From an uncultured Microbacteriaceae bacterium (GTDB lineage: Bacteria; Actinomycetota; Actinomycetes; Actinomycetales; Microbacteriaceae): a stretch of 64,000 nt of DNA. Position 1 is the stretch's first letter. Each line of letters starts with the position of its first letter. Shown here in pieces: positions 48,498 through 57,980 of this stretch. A program made the translations under genes and the position numbers. The notes beneath the pieces were generated by a model that was given only the letters and a program-made list of their open reading frames with translations, was not told the origin of the DNA and searched no databases. Where the stretch lies: assembly GCA_903940225.1 (NCBI GenBank), contig CAJAKC010000009.1:1-64000 (forward strand), given 5' to 3'.

Positions 48498-50255
48498 TCA
48501 CGGCGTGCACGACCCCCGCGTTATGTTTCCGAAGGAAGGGTAGTCCTTCAAATCCTGCAACGATTCAGCCGAACCGACGCCGTACCCTGTGCCGGGGTCG
48601 GTCATTCCCATAGAGTCTTCGTCCCACGGCGCGACAGAGACACACATCGGTTCGACATCGTCAGACGTCTGAATTTCGATCAGGCGAATCTTGCCGTCCA
48701 TGTCGACGACCGGGGTCACAGGGATGTCGTATTGGTAGTTCCTCAACGCCTCGCGGATCAACGTCGCGTTGTTGGGGTCGATGTCGGGGTTTGCCAGGCG
48801 CGCTTGCCCAATGGTGGTCAACAGGTCATTCAATTCGTGGGTGCCATCGCTCAGTTGGTCTTGTCCTGGCAAGAGTTCGTCGGGCACAAACGTCGTCGAC
48901 ACCGTGAATCGATAGTTGAATAGTCCGGGGTCGGGGCTGGCGGTGCCCGTCTGAATTTCCATCAGGTCCATCTGGAAGGGGACGTCACCGATTCCGACGA
49001 AGCGGAACACCGCGGAATCGATTCCGTAGGGCTGAATAAGTTGAGGGTAGTCGGCGAGGGTCGCCACACACATTGCGTTCGCGGCGGGGTCCTCGGCGCT
49101 TTCGAGCGGAATGCGGGAATAGTCGGGGGCAATCGACCACGCCGTCGCGCCGTTTGCAAAGGCATACGCCACCGTCGTCGCGCACACGTCGAACGCATTC
49201 GACTGTGGATCACCCAGGCGCACGAATGTCACCGTCGAATCGGGATCGTCGATGCAGTTCTCGGTGCCGCAATCCAGGAGGTCGCTCACCTCGGTGAAGC
49301 CGTCCGGGTTGCCCGCTTCGACGAGGTTGTTGATCCAGTTGCTCGACACCAGTGCTTTTTCGTTGCGCTCGACGGCCTCGGGGCTAACGCCGGCAAACCC
49401 GACAACGGTCGTGGCAATCACGCCCGGAACAACGGCCAGAGACAACACCGCCAACAGCGGGGTCGTGACCTTGCGGGGCGAGCGATCGCGGGGCCAGTTG
49501 ATGAGCGCAAAAATCAGAATGACAACGCCCGCAGCGTTACCCATGGTCAAATCGATGAACTGATAGAAACTGAATTCGAATCCCGGTGCCGCAAGGTCTG
49601 TCAGTTCCCCGTTGCGCGCTAATTGGAATGCCGTGAACTCGACCTGAACGGTGAAATACGCGAGCAGGATCGCGCCGACAAGAAAAAGGTTGGGCGCGAT
49701 GGGGAGTTTCGGAACCGCCCGCTTCGGTTCGTCACCGGCGGGAGCCGTTTCGGTCGTTTGCTGTGGTTCGTCCGGTGCCGCCTCGGCGAGGGCGCGCGCC
49801 TTCAACCCGCGTTGCACCGATCCGACCAACAGATACGTCACCGTGAAGACGTACACCATCGCCCACGGCACCATGATGGGCGCATTGAACAGTTGGTCTT
49901 GCGGAGCCAAGGTAAACGAGAACGGGATATTGATTGCCGCGGGAACGACACCGACGATCGCGCCAATCAGTGCGGGGATTCCCGTAGCCCGTTGCACGGT
50001 GAAGATTGTGCGGGCCGATTTTTTTGCGGCTTCGGCGTCTTTCGCGGCCCACCGGAACGACGCGACGGTCAGATAAATCAAACCGGGTGCGAACAGGGCC
50101 AGCCACATCACGCCGCTAAAACCGAAGAAGCTGGACGCAAACCCCACTTGCGATTCCGCGTACGAAACGTAACCAGTGGCTGCAGCCCAAATCGCCAGCG
50201 TGACGCTGTAGATAGCCTGAAGTTTGCGAACCCATGCGGGTGTTTTCGTGCTCAT
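48498..50255 (-). CDS. Multi-pass membrane protein with large C-terminal extracytoplasmic domain, unknown function
   Basis: About 585 aa from internal Met (MSTKTPAWVRKLQ); N-terminal TM cluster, Cys-containing C-terminal region. Confidence 0.65.
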   Translation of the reverse strand: MSTKTPAWVRKLQAIYSVTLAIWAAATGYVSYAESQVGFASSFFGFSGVMWLALFAPGLIYLTVASFRWAAKDAEAAKKSARTIFTVQRATGIPALIGAIVGVVPAAINIPFSFTLAPQDQLFNAPIMVPWAMVYVFTVTYLLVGSVQRGLKARALAEAAPDEPQQTTETAPAGDEPKRAVPKLPIAPNLFLVGAILLAYFTVQVEFTAFQLARNGELTDLAAPGFEFSFYQFIDLTMGNAAGVVILIFALINWPRDRSPRKVTTPLLAVLSLAVVPGVIATTVVGFAGVSPEAVERNEKALVSSNWINNLVEAGNPDGFTEVSDLLDCGTENCIDDPDSTVTFVRLGDPQSNAFDVCATTVAYAFANGATAWSIAPDYSRIPLESAEDPAANAMCVATLADYPQLIQPYGIDSAVFRFVGIGDVPFQMDLMEIQTGTASPDPGLFNYRFTVSTTFVPDELLPGQDQLSDGTHELNDLLTTIGQARLANPDIDPNNATLIREALRNYQYDIPVTPVVDMDGKIRLIEIQTSDDVEPMCVSVAPWDEDSMGMTDPGTGYGVGSAESLQDLKDYPSFGNITRGSCTP

Positions 50256-50442
50256 GTCAGTGGGTGTCCTCTCGGCGACTCGATCGCGGGCTTCAATCGA
50301 CGGTATCCGTCGGCGGGTGGAAGTGCAACAGCGCGCTGTGTCCCACGCGAAGGGCGCAAAGGCCGATATATCTTCCCTGTACATCTTGAGTTGTCGTCAG
50401 TTGACGATACAGTGAAAGTAATTCATTAATGCAAGGGGCGGG

Positions 50443-53400
50443 ATGAATCCCTTCGGCAGGTTGGGTCGCGTTGTTGCGATGGCCCTTTCGCTTGTCATTT
50501 TTGCCCCGGTTGCTGACATTGCGACTGCTCAAGTCCCTTCGGGTGAGATTCCGTCGGTGTCGCGGGCTGTCCCCACAAACACGGTTTATCCCGCAATCAC
50601 CGGCACTGCTCGTGTTCCCAATACGCTGACAGCGAGTCGTGGCACCTGGGGTAACGCACCGACGACGTTTACCAATGCCTGGTACCGGTGCACAACTGCC
50701 GCGGCTAAAGCAACAGCCAAACCCGCCTCCTGTACTCTCGTCGATGGTCAAACTGCGGCCACCTATGTCTTGTCCACTGCTGACGCGGGCAAGTTCGTTG
50801 TTGCGTCGGTCACCGCCGGTAACACTTCTGGTTCGCTGACGCGGTGGTCGGCGTCGACAGTTGCGATCGTTGCTCAGTACCTACCACCCGCAAATACGGT
50901 TGCGCCGGCCCTCACCGGAAACAAGGCCGTTTCGCAAATCCTGACGGTGTCGAATGGGACGTGGACGGAAACGCCATCGTCATATGCCTATAAATGGTTC
51001 CGATGCACCGCCACTCAGGTGGCCGCGAACGCGAAGCCGGCCGCATGTACCGAGATCGGCGGCCAGACCAACGCCACGTACACTCTTGTCACGGCTGATG
51101 CGGCGCGATTCATCGTCGCTTCAGTGACCGCCACGAACACCGTGTCGTCCGTCACGAAATGGTCAGCATCGACCACCGCGGTTGCGGCGTTGCCTGCGCC
51201 GGTGAATACGGTCGCCCCAGCACTTTCGGGTAGTGCGCAAGTGTCGCGCATTGTGTCACTCACTGACGGCACATGGACGTACCGCCCCACCAGTTACACA
51301 TATAAGTGGTATTCCTGCACCGCCACAAAGGCGGCAGGGACCACACTTCCCGCTGGATGTACCCAAATTGTTGGGGCTACGGCGTCGACGTATCAACTTT
51401 TGGCCAGGCAGAAGGCGAAGTTTGTGTTGGGAATGGTGAAGGCAACAAACCGCGTCGGCTCCACTGTCCGATACACCGCAACCACCACCGCAGTTAAGGT
51501 TCCCGCCCCGTATTCCCCGTCAGTGTTTGATCGTGCGGTACCGGATATTCGATACGAAGGGGAGGCCACTCCCGAGCCAGCCAGTGCAATTTCAGGTGAT
51601 GCGAAGTTGGGCAGTGTTTTGGTGGCTAGCAAAGGTGTATGGCTTGGGTACCCGCTCCCCGAGGTTTCCTACTCGTATTGGTATCGATGTGACCTTGAGC
51701 ACTTGGCCGCTTCGACATCGCGACCTTCGGATTGTTATGCGATTGCTGGATCAAATGGTGCGAGTGGGGAAACTTATCTTATCGTCGAAGAGGACGTTGG
51801 ACACTTTCTCGCGTTTGAAGTCATCGCAACGAATAACCGAGGGACTTCTCGATACTTCACGCCTACAACCGATGCCGTTTCTGCAACCCCTACCCTGATC
51901 GCAGCTCCGACAGTCACGGGTTCCCCCGGTTATGGAGAAACGCTATCGACTTCACAGGGCCGTTGGTCGGTGGCCCCCGGCCTAGCACTCAACTATTCAT
52001 ACTCGTGGCGCCGATGTGCAACGTCCACACCGAACTTGTTTGCCGGAATTCCCGTTGGTTGTGAGACCATATCTGGCGCAAATGGCTCAACTCATCTGGT
52101 TACCATCAACGATCTCGGCAGTTATCTCGTTGCTACAGTTGCCGTGACCAACGGCTATCAAGAAACCGTGTCGGCAAGTTCGTTGGCCACGCAACTTGTC
52201 CGATCGATTCCAACCAATTTGTCCGTTCCAGAAGTCGAAGGCAGCCGCGGCCCAAGTGGAGTTCTGTCTGTTCAAACAGGAACTTGGGTTGCATATCCCG
52301 CCGCCACCACGACAGTCCAATGGTATCGCTGCGCAAATGCCGCATATTCCCCAGAAACCTTCCTTCAAAATTCCTGTTCAATCATTTCAGGCGAAACATC
52401 CATTGACTACTCACTCACTGCCATTGACAAAGGAAAGTTTGTAACCGCAGCAGTAACGGTGCGCAATGCACTCGGTGCCGCCACGAGTTGGGCGGGGGTT
52501 TACGATTATCAAGCAACTAAATTCGCACCGGAATTGGTTAGTCCACCCATCGTCTCTGGGACATTGACGGTAGGAACTGATGCGGTGATTTCTAGTTCAG
52601 GTGCCTGGAACGCGGACCCTTGGCCATTTGGCGCTTTGAAGCAGCTTTGGTTTACCTGTGACACCGCGGATTCCGGGTTCGAGGATGTCGGTGGTCCGCG
52701 CGCGGATCCGCCGTTCAATTGTGTTTTGCAAGGTAACGGTTACAATGATCGCAGGACAATTCATAGATTAATGGTCGGGAAGTTTCTGTTTCTTGCCATG
52801 ACTCTGCGAAATGAGTGGGGAAGCAAAACTGCGGTTGTGAGTGTCGGGATACCTAGGTCCGCCCCCACACTCGTCACTGCACATGTTGTTGGGGGTGTTT
52901 CGGCCGTTGGCGAAACACTGAACGCGACCTCGGGTAGTTGGGTTGTTTATCCGGAAAACACCAGCTACCAATGGTATCGATGCACCTCTGCGGTCACCTC
53001 GCACCAATTGGTCAAACCCGCACAATGTGATGCCCTTCCAGGTGACACTGACCATAACTATCTCCTAAATGACGCTGATTACGGAAAGTTTCTTTCGGTT
53101 TCCATGACCAAATCCAACGAGTTAGGCACATTGACCGTCTGGTCGAGAACCGCGGGGGCCGTTGGGACGAAACCGGAAAGTGTCACCTCACCAACTCTCG
53201 ATGGGAGTCCTGAAGTTGGGCAATCACTAACAATCTCTTCCGGGCAATGGACCGGCGATCCAGACCCAGACCTTTCTTTTGCCATGTACGCGTGTGACGG
53301 TCCCATAACGTCACAAGACGCAATTGAGACACCCGGCTGCCAACAGTTCTTTGGACCAGCGGTGACCTCTTTGTCACTCGGAACCGATAATTCTTGTTTC

Positions 53401-54552
53401 AGCAATGACGACGGAAATGTTGTGTGCTGGGGGCCAAACCAATTTGGTGAGGTCGGGGACGGGACGACGGTAACACGTCGTGCAGCAGTCCGTGCTGGAG
53501 TTCAATCGGTGAAGCAAGTTTCAGTTGGCGAAACGCACACGTGTGCGCTGTTGCTTGGTGGCCAAGTGGATTGTTGGGGGCTTATCCAAGGCGATTTGCG
53601 CGGAAATGGGACTGTTTCTTATTCAGGTTCTGACCCAATCCGTGTATTCAACGTCTCGAATGCGATACAGATTGCGTCGGGCCTGCATCATTCATGTGCC
53701 CTACGAATTGATGGAACCGTCTCCTGCTGGGGTGCGCGGGTTTGGCTAGGGGGAAGTGGGTTTACAACGGGTGCGGAACAGGTTCCAGGAATCGAAAATG
53801 CAATCCAAATCTCACATTCGATGAGGCACGCTTGCGCAGTGTTGGCCGATGGAACTGTCAAATGCTGGGGGTACAACGCGAAAGGCCAAATAGGCGACGG
53901 CACTAACCAGACGCGCGTGACCCCAGTATTCGTCAGCGGAATTAACAACGCAACGGCTGTTTCTACCGGCGAGAACAACACTTGTGCCCTCCTAGCCGAC
54001 GGGACAGTCAAATGCTGGGGGGATAATTGGGGATACCAACTCGGGCTCAACGCGAATGCGGATGGTAGTAACATTCCCGTTATCTTGGGTGGCATATCCT
54101 CTGCCGTCCAAATCTCGACCAATGATCGCAGTGCGTGTGCATTGATTTCCGACGGCAGCATCAAGTGTGTTGGGGATAATGACTTCGGCGCACTTGGGAA
54201 TGGGGCGCATGGACCCGCCTCAGCAACACCATCAAACGTGGTCGGGATTAACAACGCGGTATCGATAGCACAGAATTCACACCGAGGGTGTGCTTTGCTT
54301 GAGACAAATGAGATCAAATGCTGGGGTTACAGTGGCGATCCGGGCAGTATCGGCCGCATAGGTGATGGGACGCAGTTCGACCGCTATTCACCAGTCAGCA
54401 TCCGTTTTGATTTGTCAACCGATGTAATTTTTCCAATCCCTCAACAACTCGAGGGCAAGTGGCTCATCGCGGGCGTCCGAGGGGCAAGCAAGTACGGGAC
54501 CAGTTCTGATTCATGGAGCAACCCAATTGGGCCAATAGGACCCACTCATTGA
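50443..54552 (+). CDS. Giant secreted repeat protein: about nine ~105-aa repeats with an inserted seven-blade RCC1-like module
   Basis: Signal peptide; repeats NTVxPAL(S/T)Gxxx...GTWTxxPxxYxYKWYxCTA...GKFVxAxVTAxN; seven C-x9-C CALxxDGxVxCWG blades. Confidence 0.85.
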   Translation: MNPFGRLGRVVAMALSLVIFAPVADIATAQVPSGEIPSVSRAVPTNTVYPAITGTARVPNTLTASRGTWGNAPTTFTNAWYRCTTAAAKATAKPASCTLVDGQTAATYVLSTADAGKFVVASVTAGNTSGSLTRWSASTVAIVAQYLPPANTVAPALTGNKAVSQILTVSNGTWTETPSSYAYKWFRCTATQVAANAKPAACTEIGGQTNATYTLVTADAARFIVASVTATNTVSSVTKWSASTTAVAALPAPVNTVAPALSGSAQVSRIVSLTDGTWTYRPTSYTYKWYSCTATKAAGTTLPAGCTQIVGATASTYQLLARQKAKFVLGMVKATNRVGSTVRYTATTTAVKVPAPYSPSVFDRAVPDIRYEGEATPEPASAISGDAKLGSVLVASKGVWLGYPLPEVSYSYWYRCDLEHLAASTSRPSDCYAIAGSNGASGETYLIVEEDVGHFLAFEVIATNNRGTSRYFTPTTDAVSATPTLIAAPTVTGSPGYGETLSTSQGRWSVAPGLALNYSYSWRRCATSTPNLFAGIPVGCETISGANGSTHLVTINDLGSYLVATVAVTNGYQETVSASSLATQLVRSIPTNLSVPEVEGSRGPSGVLSVQTGTWVAYPAATTTVQWYRCANAAYSPETFLQNSCSIISGETSIDYSLTAIDKGKFVTAAVTVRNALGAATSWAGVYDYQATKFAPELVSPPIVSGTLTVGTDAVISSSGAWNADPWPFGALKQLWFTCDTADSGFEDVGGPRADPPFNCVLQGNGYNDRRTIHRLMVGKFLFLAMTLRNEWGSKTAVVSVGIPRSAPTLVTAHVVGGVSAVGETLNATSGSWVVYPENTSYQWYRCTSAVTSHQLVKPAQCDALPGDTDHNYLLNDADYGKFLSVSMTKSNELGTLTVWSRTAGAVGTKPESVTSPTLDGSPEVGQSLTISSGQWTGDPDPDLSFAMYACDGPITSQDAIETPGCQQFFGPAVTSLSLGTDNSCFSNDDGNVVCWGPNQFGEVGDGTTVTRRAAVRAGVQSVKQVSVGETHTCALLLGGQVDCWGLIQGDLRGNGTVSYSGSDPIRVFNVSNAIQIASGLHHSCALRIDGTVSCWGARVWLGGSGFTTGAEQVPGIENAIQISHSMRHACAVLADGTVKCWGYNAKGQIGDGTNQTRVTPVFVSGINNATAVSTGENNTCALLADGTVKCWGDNWGYQLGLNANADGSNIPVILGGISSAVQISTNDRSACALISDGSIKCVGDNDFGALGNGAHGPASATPSNVVGINNAVSIAQNSHRGCALLETNEIKCWGYSGDPGSIGRIGDGTQFDRYSPVSIRFDLSTDVIFPIPQQLEGKWLIAGVRGASKYGTSSDSWSNPIGPIGPTH
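50578..51515 (+). repeat. Three well-conserved ~312-315 bp coding repeats (105/104 aa period)
   Basis: NTV starts at 50578, 50893 and 51205. Confidence 0.88.
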
Positions 54553-54604
54553 GAGTCTCTTTTTGGTTTGGGGGTTGGACAAAGAAGGTGAGGATTCGAT
54601 CGAA

Positions 54605-55135
54605 ATGGATACAATTCCTGCCCTAACCGGGACGTCCGCCGATTGGCTACTCGTCTTGATTTCGGCACTTGCAGCGATTTTTGCACTTTTCCAATTGAAC
54701 GCGAACCGCCGGTCGGCTCGGGAGCAACTCAGGGCCTATCTCGTGTGTCGTTTAGAAATAGTCAATTCTGATCCCGGCCGTACCAAAGTCTTCTTGGAGT
54801 TGAAGAATCATGGGAAGACGCCAGCACGCAAATGCATTATTCATTTTTCTCATGGGGGTTGGCACGGGCTTAAGTCGATAAATCACCTTCCATTCTTAAC
54901 CCAGCAAGGAATTTCCATGATTCCACCAGGCGCGACATTTCGATATTTTCTTGGTTACGTCGATGCATCGTCAAATTTGTTAGGACTCACCCGCGCGGCT
55001 GTAACTGGGACAATCAAATACTCGGTGTCCCCGGACGAAAAGAGTGTAAGCGAAACAATTACGCTAACCCTTCAGGATTTTGCGGGTGCGGTCCGGGTGA
55101 AGACGCGAAAACAAGCCACTAAACGATTGATTTAG
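54605..55135 (+). CDS. Hypothetical protein with one N-terminal TM segment
   Basis: MDTIPALTGTSADWLLVLISALAAIFALFQLNANRRSAREQLRAYLV; start uncertain (ORF 54563..55135). Confidence 0.55.
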   Translation: MDTIPALTGTSADWLLVLISALAAIFALFQLNANRRSAREQLRAYLVCRLEIVNSDPGRTKVFLELKNHGKTPARKCIIHFSHGGWHGLKSINHLPFLTQQGISMIPPGATFRYFLGYVDASSNLLGLTRAAVTGTIKYSVSPDEKSVSETITLTLQDFAGAVRVKTRKQATKRLI

Positions 55136-56571
55136 TGAGTGTCTTCCGCCGCAATCTCGGTGCGGTTGCCCGACCAGAGTGTGTGGAACGTACCTGCCTT
55201 GTCAATCCGCTTGTAGGTGTGTGCACCGAAGAAATCACGCTGGCCCTGCACGAGGGCGGCGGGCAGTCGCTCGGCACGAAGGCCGTCGTAGTAGGACAGG
55301 GACGAACCGAACGCGGGAGCGGGGATGCCGGCCTGGGCGGCAGCGATAACGACTCGGCGCCACGCTTCCTGAGCACCCGATACGGCTTTCGCAAAATACG
55401 GCGCCGCCATCAAGAGCGCTAGTGTCTCGTCGGCGCGGTACGCCTCGGTGATGCGGTTGAGGAACTGGGCACGAATGATGCAGCCACCGCGCCAGATGCG
55501 GGCGACCTCGCCCAGGTTGATGTGCCAGTTGTATTCGGCGGCACCGGCGCGAATCGCGTCAAACCCTTGCGAATAGGCGACAATCTTGGATGCGTAAAGG
55601 GCCTGACGAACGTCCTCGATAAACGCATCCTTGTCGGCGACGGCAAACGCCGACGGCCCGGCAAGTCCGCCGGCTAGCGCGCGCTGTTCGGGGTGCGAGG
55701 AGAGACCGCGGGCGAACACGGCCTCGGCGATTCCGGACACGGGAGTTCCTAGCGACAGTGCGGTCTGAACGGTCCAAACACCGGTGCCCTTTGACCCCGC
55801 CTGGTCGACGATGACGTCCACCAACGGCTTGCCCGTGGCGGCGTCCGTTTGGCGGAGGACTTCGGCGGTGATCTCGATGAGGTACGACTCGAGTTCGCCC
55901 TTGTTCCACTCGGTGAACACATCGGCGATCTCGGCGGGGGAAAGGCCCGTGCCGCGACGGATGAGGTCGTACGCCTCGGCGATCAGTTGCATGTCGGCGT
56001 ATTCGATGCCGTTGTGAATCATCTTGACGAAGTGCCCGGCGCCGTCGGTGCCGATGTGCGTGACGCAGGCTTCGCCTTCGGCAATCGCGGCGATACCGGT
56101 GAGGATGGGCCCCAGTGTTTCCCACGCCTCGGCCGAACCGCCGGGCATAATGGACGGCCCGGTCAGGGCGCCCTCTTCTCCGCCGGAAATTCCGGCGCCC
56201 ACAAAGTTGATGCCCGTTTCGCGAACGGCCTTTTCGCGACGAATCGTGTCGGTGAACAGCGCGTTTCCGCCGTCGACGATGATGTCGCCCGGTTCGAACA
56301 CCTCACACAATTGGTCGATGACGGCGTCGGTTCCGGCGCCGGCCTTGACCATGATGATCGCGGTGCGGGGCTTGGATAGGGCCGCCGCAAATTCCTGGAC
56401 CGTCGTGGCGGCGATGAAGTTCGCCTCGGGGTGGTCCGCGGTCAGTGTTTCTGTCTTGTCCCACGAGCGGTTGTAGACAGCGACGCGGTTGCCGTCGCGT
56501 GACGCGAGATTACGAGCCAGATTCGACCCCATTACGGCGAGACCGACGACACCGATGTTGGCCTGAGACAT
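55132..56571 (-). CDS. gnd: 6-phosphogluconate dehydrogenase (decarboxylating)
   Basis: IGVVGLAVMGSNLARNLASRDG, DGGNALFTDTIRREK, FVGAGISGGEEGALTGPSIMPGG, FVKMIHNGIEYADMQLIAEAYD. Confidence 0.97.
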   Translation of the reverse strand: MSQANIGVVGLAVMGSNLARNLASRDGNRVAVYNRSWDKTETLTADHPEANFIAATTVQEFAAALSKPRTAIIMVKAGAGTDAVIDQLCEVFEPGDIIVDGGNALFTDTIRREKAVRETGINFVGAGISGGEEGALTGPSIMPGGSAEAWETLGPILTGIAAIAEGEACVTHIGTDGAGHFVKMIHNGIEYADMQLIAEAYDLIRRGTGLSPAEIADVFTEWNKGELESYLIEITAEVLRQTDAATGKPLVDVIVDQAGSKGTGVWTVQTALSLGTPVSGIAEAVFARGLSSHPEQRALAGGLAGPSAFAVADKDAFIEDVRQALYASKIVAYSQGFDAIRAGAAEYNWHINLGEVARIWRGGCIIRAQFLNRITEAYRADETLALLMAAPYFAKAVSGAQEAWRRVVIAAAQAGIPAPAFGSSLSYYDGLRAERLPAALVQGQRDFFGAHTYKRIDKAGTFHTLWSGNRTEIAAEDTH

Positions 56572-56652
56572 TCCGACTCCTGACGGGAAAAACGGGGTGA
56601 AAACCAGTCCCCAGCCTATCGGGTATGCTGAAAACGAACTTCGGCGAGGGAT

Positions 56653-56666
56653 TCACGGATCCGTGA
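56653..56666. repeat. Perfect 14-bp palindrome in rplY leader
   Basis: TCACGGATCCGTGA. Confidence 0.9.
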
Positions 56667-56730
56667 TCGACGCGGTGGGTTGGCCTCGGTCTTCCTCACG
56701 CTTCGGGCGTTCGAGTTGAAACACCAACCA

Positions 56731-56744
56731 GGGGTCGCGACCCC
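56731..56744. repeat. Perfect 14-bp palindrome in rplY leader
   Basis: GGGGTCGCGACCCC. Confidence 0.9.
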
Positions 56745-56759
56745 GCGAAAGGCAACATC

Positions 56760-57377
56760 ATGGCTGAACAATTTGCACTCAAGGGCGAAGAACGCGCCGC
56801 ATTCGGCAAGGGCGCTGCGCGCAAGCTGCGCGCACTCGGCAACGTGCCCGCCGTCATCTACGGACACGGCGAAGACCCGCGTCACGTGATGGTCAACGCA
56901 CACGAACTGAGCCTGCTCGTTCGTCACAAGAATGTGCTCATCGACCTTGACGTGAACGGCAAGAAGGAACTGGTCCTGGTCAAGGACGTACAGAAGGATT
57001 ACGTGCGCCAGATCATCGAACACGTTGACCTCGTCATCGTCAAGAAGGGTGAGACCGTGACGGTCAACATCCCCGTTTCCATCATCGGGCATCCGTTCGC
57101 GGGAACCGTTGCGATGCTGGAGCACCAGACCATCCAGGTCGAGGCCGAAGCGACACAGATCCCTGAGCACCTCGAGGTCGACGTCACCGGAATGCTCGAG
57201 CACACGCACATTTCGGCGAAGGACGTCACTTTGCCCGCCGGCGTCAAGCTGCACCTTGACCCCGAGGCGATCATCGTTGCGATTCAGGCCGTTCCGAGCG
57301 CCGAGTCGCTGGGAACCGACACCGTTGCCGCCGAAGCACCCGAGGCACCCAAGGCGTCTGAAGACGCAGCAGAGTAA
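56760..57377 (+). CDS. rplY: 50S ribosomal protein L25/general stress protein Ctc
   Basis: AAFGKGAARKLRALGNVPAVIYGHGEDPRHV; TL5/CTC C-terminal domain. Confidence 0.95.
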   Translation: MAEQFALKGEERAAFGKGAARKLRALGNVPAVIYGHGEDPRHVMVNAHELSLLVRHKNVLIDLDVNGKKELVLVKDVQKDYVRQIIEHVDLVIVKKGETVTVNIPVSIIGHPFAGTVAMLEHQTIQVEAEATQIPEHLEVDVTGMLEHTHISAKDVTLPAGVKLHLDPEAIIVAIQAVPSAESLGTDTVAAEAPEAPKASEDAAE

Positions 57378-57379
57378 TC

Positions 57380-57961
57380 ATGTCGACTGCGTGGCTCGTA
57401 GTCGGGCTCGGTAACCCCGGGCCTGACTACGCCACGCACCGGCACTCCGTCGGTCAGCGCGTTGTCGAAGAAATCGCCGCGCAACTGGGGGAGAAGTTCA
57501 CGCGCCACAAGTCGATCGCGAACGTGGCCGAGGGCCGTTTTCAGCCCGGCACGGACAAAGTCATTCTTGCGACGCTACTCAGTTTCATGAACACCTCGGG
57601 CGTTCCGATTCGACGACTGGCGGATTTCTTCGGGGTTGACCCCGAGCACGTCATCGTCGTTCACGACGACATCGACCTGCCGTTCGACACCGTGCGCATC
57701 AAGTTCGGCGGCGGGCACGGCGGCCAGAACGGGTTGCGGTCGACGATTCAACACATCGGTGCCGAGTTCGTGCGCGTACGCGTGGGCGTCGGCCGACCCA
57801 CCGGGCAGAAGGAAGCCGCCGTTCACGTGCTGGAACCGTTCTCCAAATCCGAGCGCGAGGTTCTGCCGAGCCTCATCGCCGATGCGGCCGGTGCGGTCGA
57901 ATCGATCGTTCTCGAGGGGCTGTCTGCCGCTCAGTTGCGGCACCACTCGCCGCCGCAATAG
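57380..57961 (+). CDS. pth: Aminoacyl-tRNA hydrolase
   Basis: WLVVGLGNPGPDYATHRHSVGQRVVEEIA, FMNTSGVPIRRL, HDDIDLPFDTVRIKFGGGHGGQNGLRS. Confidence 0.96.
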   Translation: MSTAWLVVGLGNPGPDYATHRHSVGQRVVEEIAAQLGEKFTRHKSIANVAEGRFQPGTDKVILATLLSFMNTSGVPIRRLADFFGVDPEHVIVVHDDIDLPFDTVRIKFGGGHGGQNGLRSTIQHIGAEFVRVRVGVGRPTGQKEAAVHVLEPFSKSEREVLPSLIADAAGAVESIVLEGLSAAQLRHHSPPQ

Positions 57962-57980
57962 CCCGCCCTAGACTGAACCA

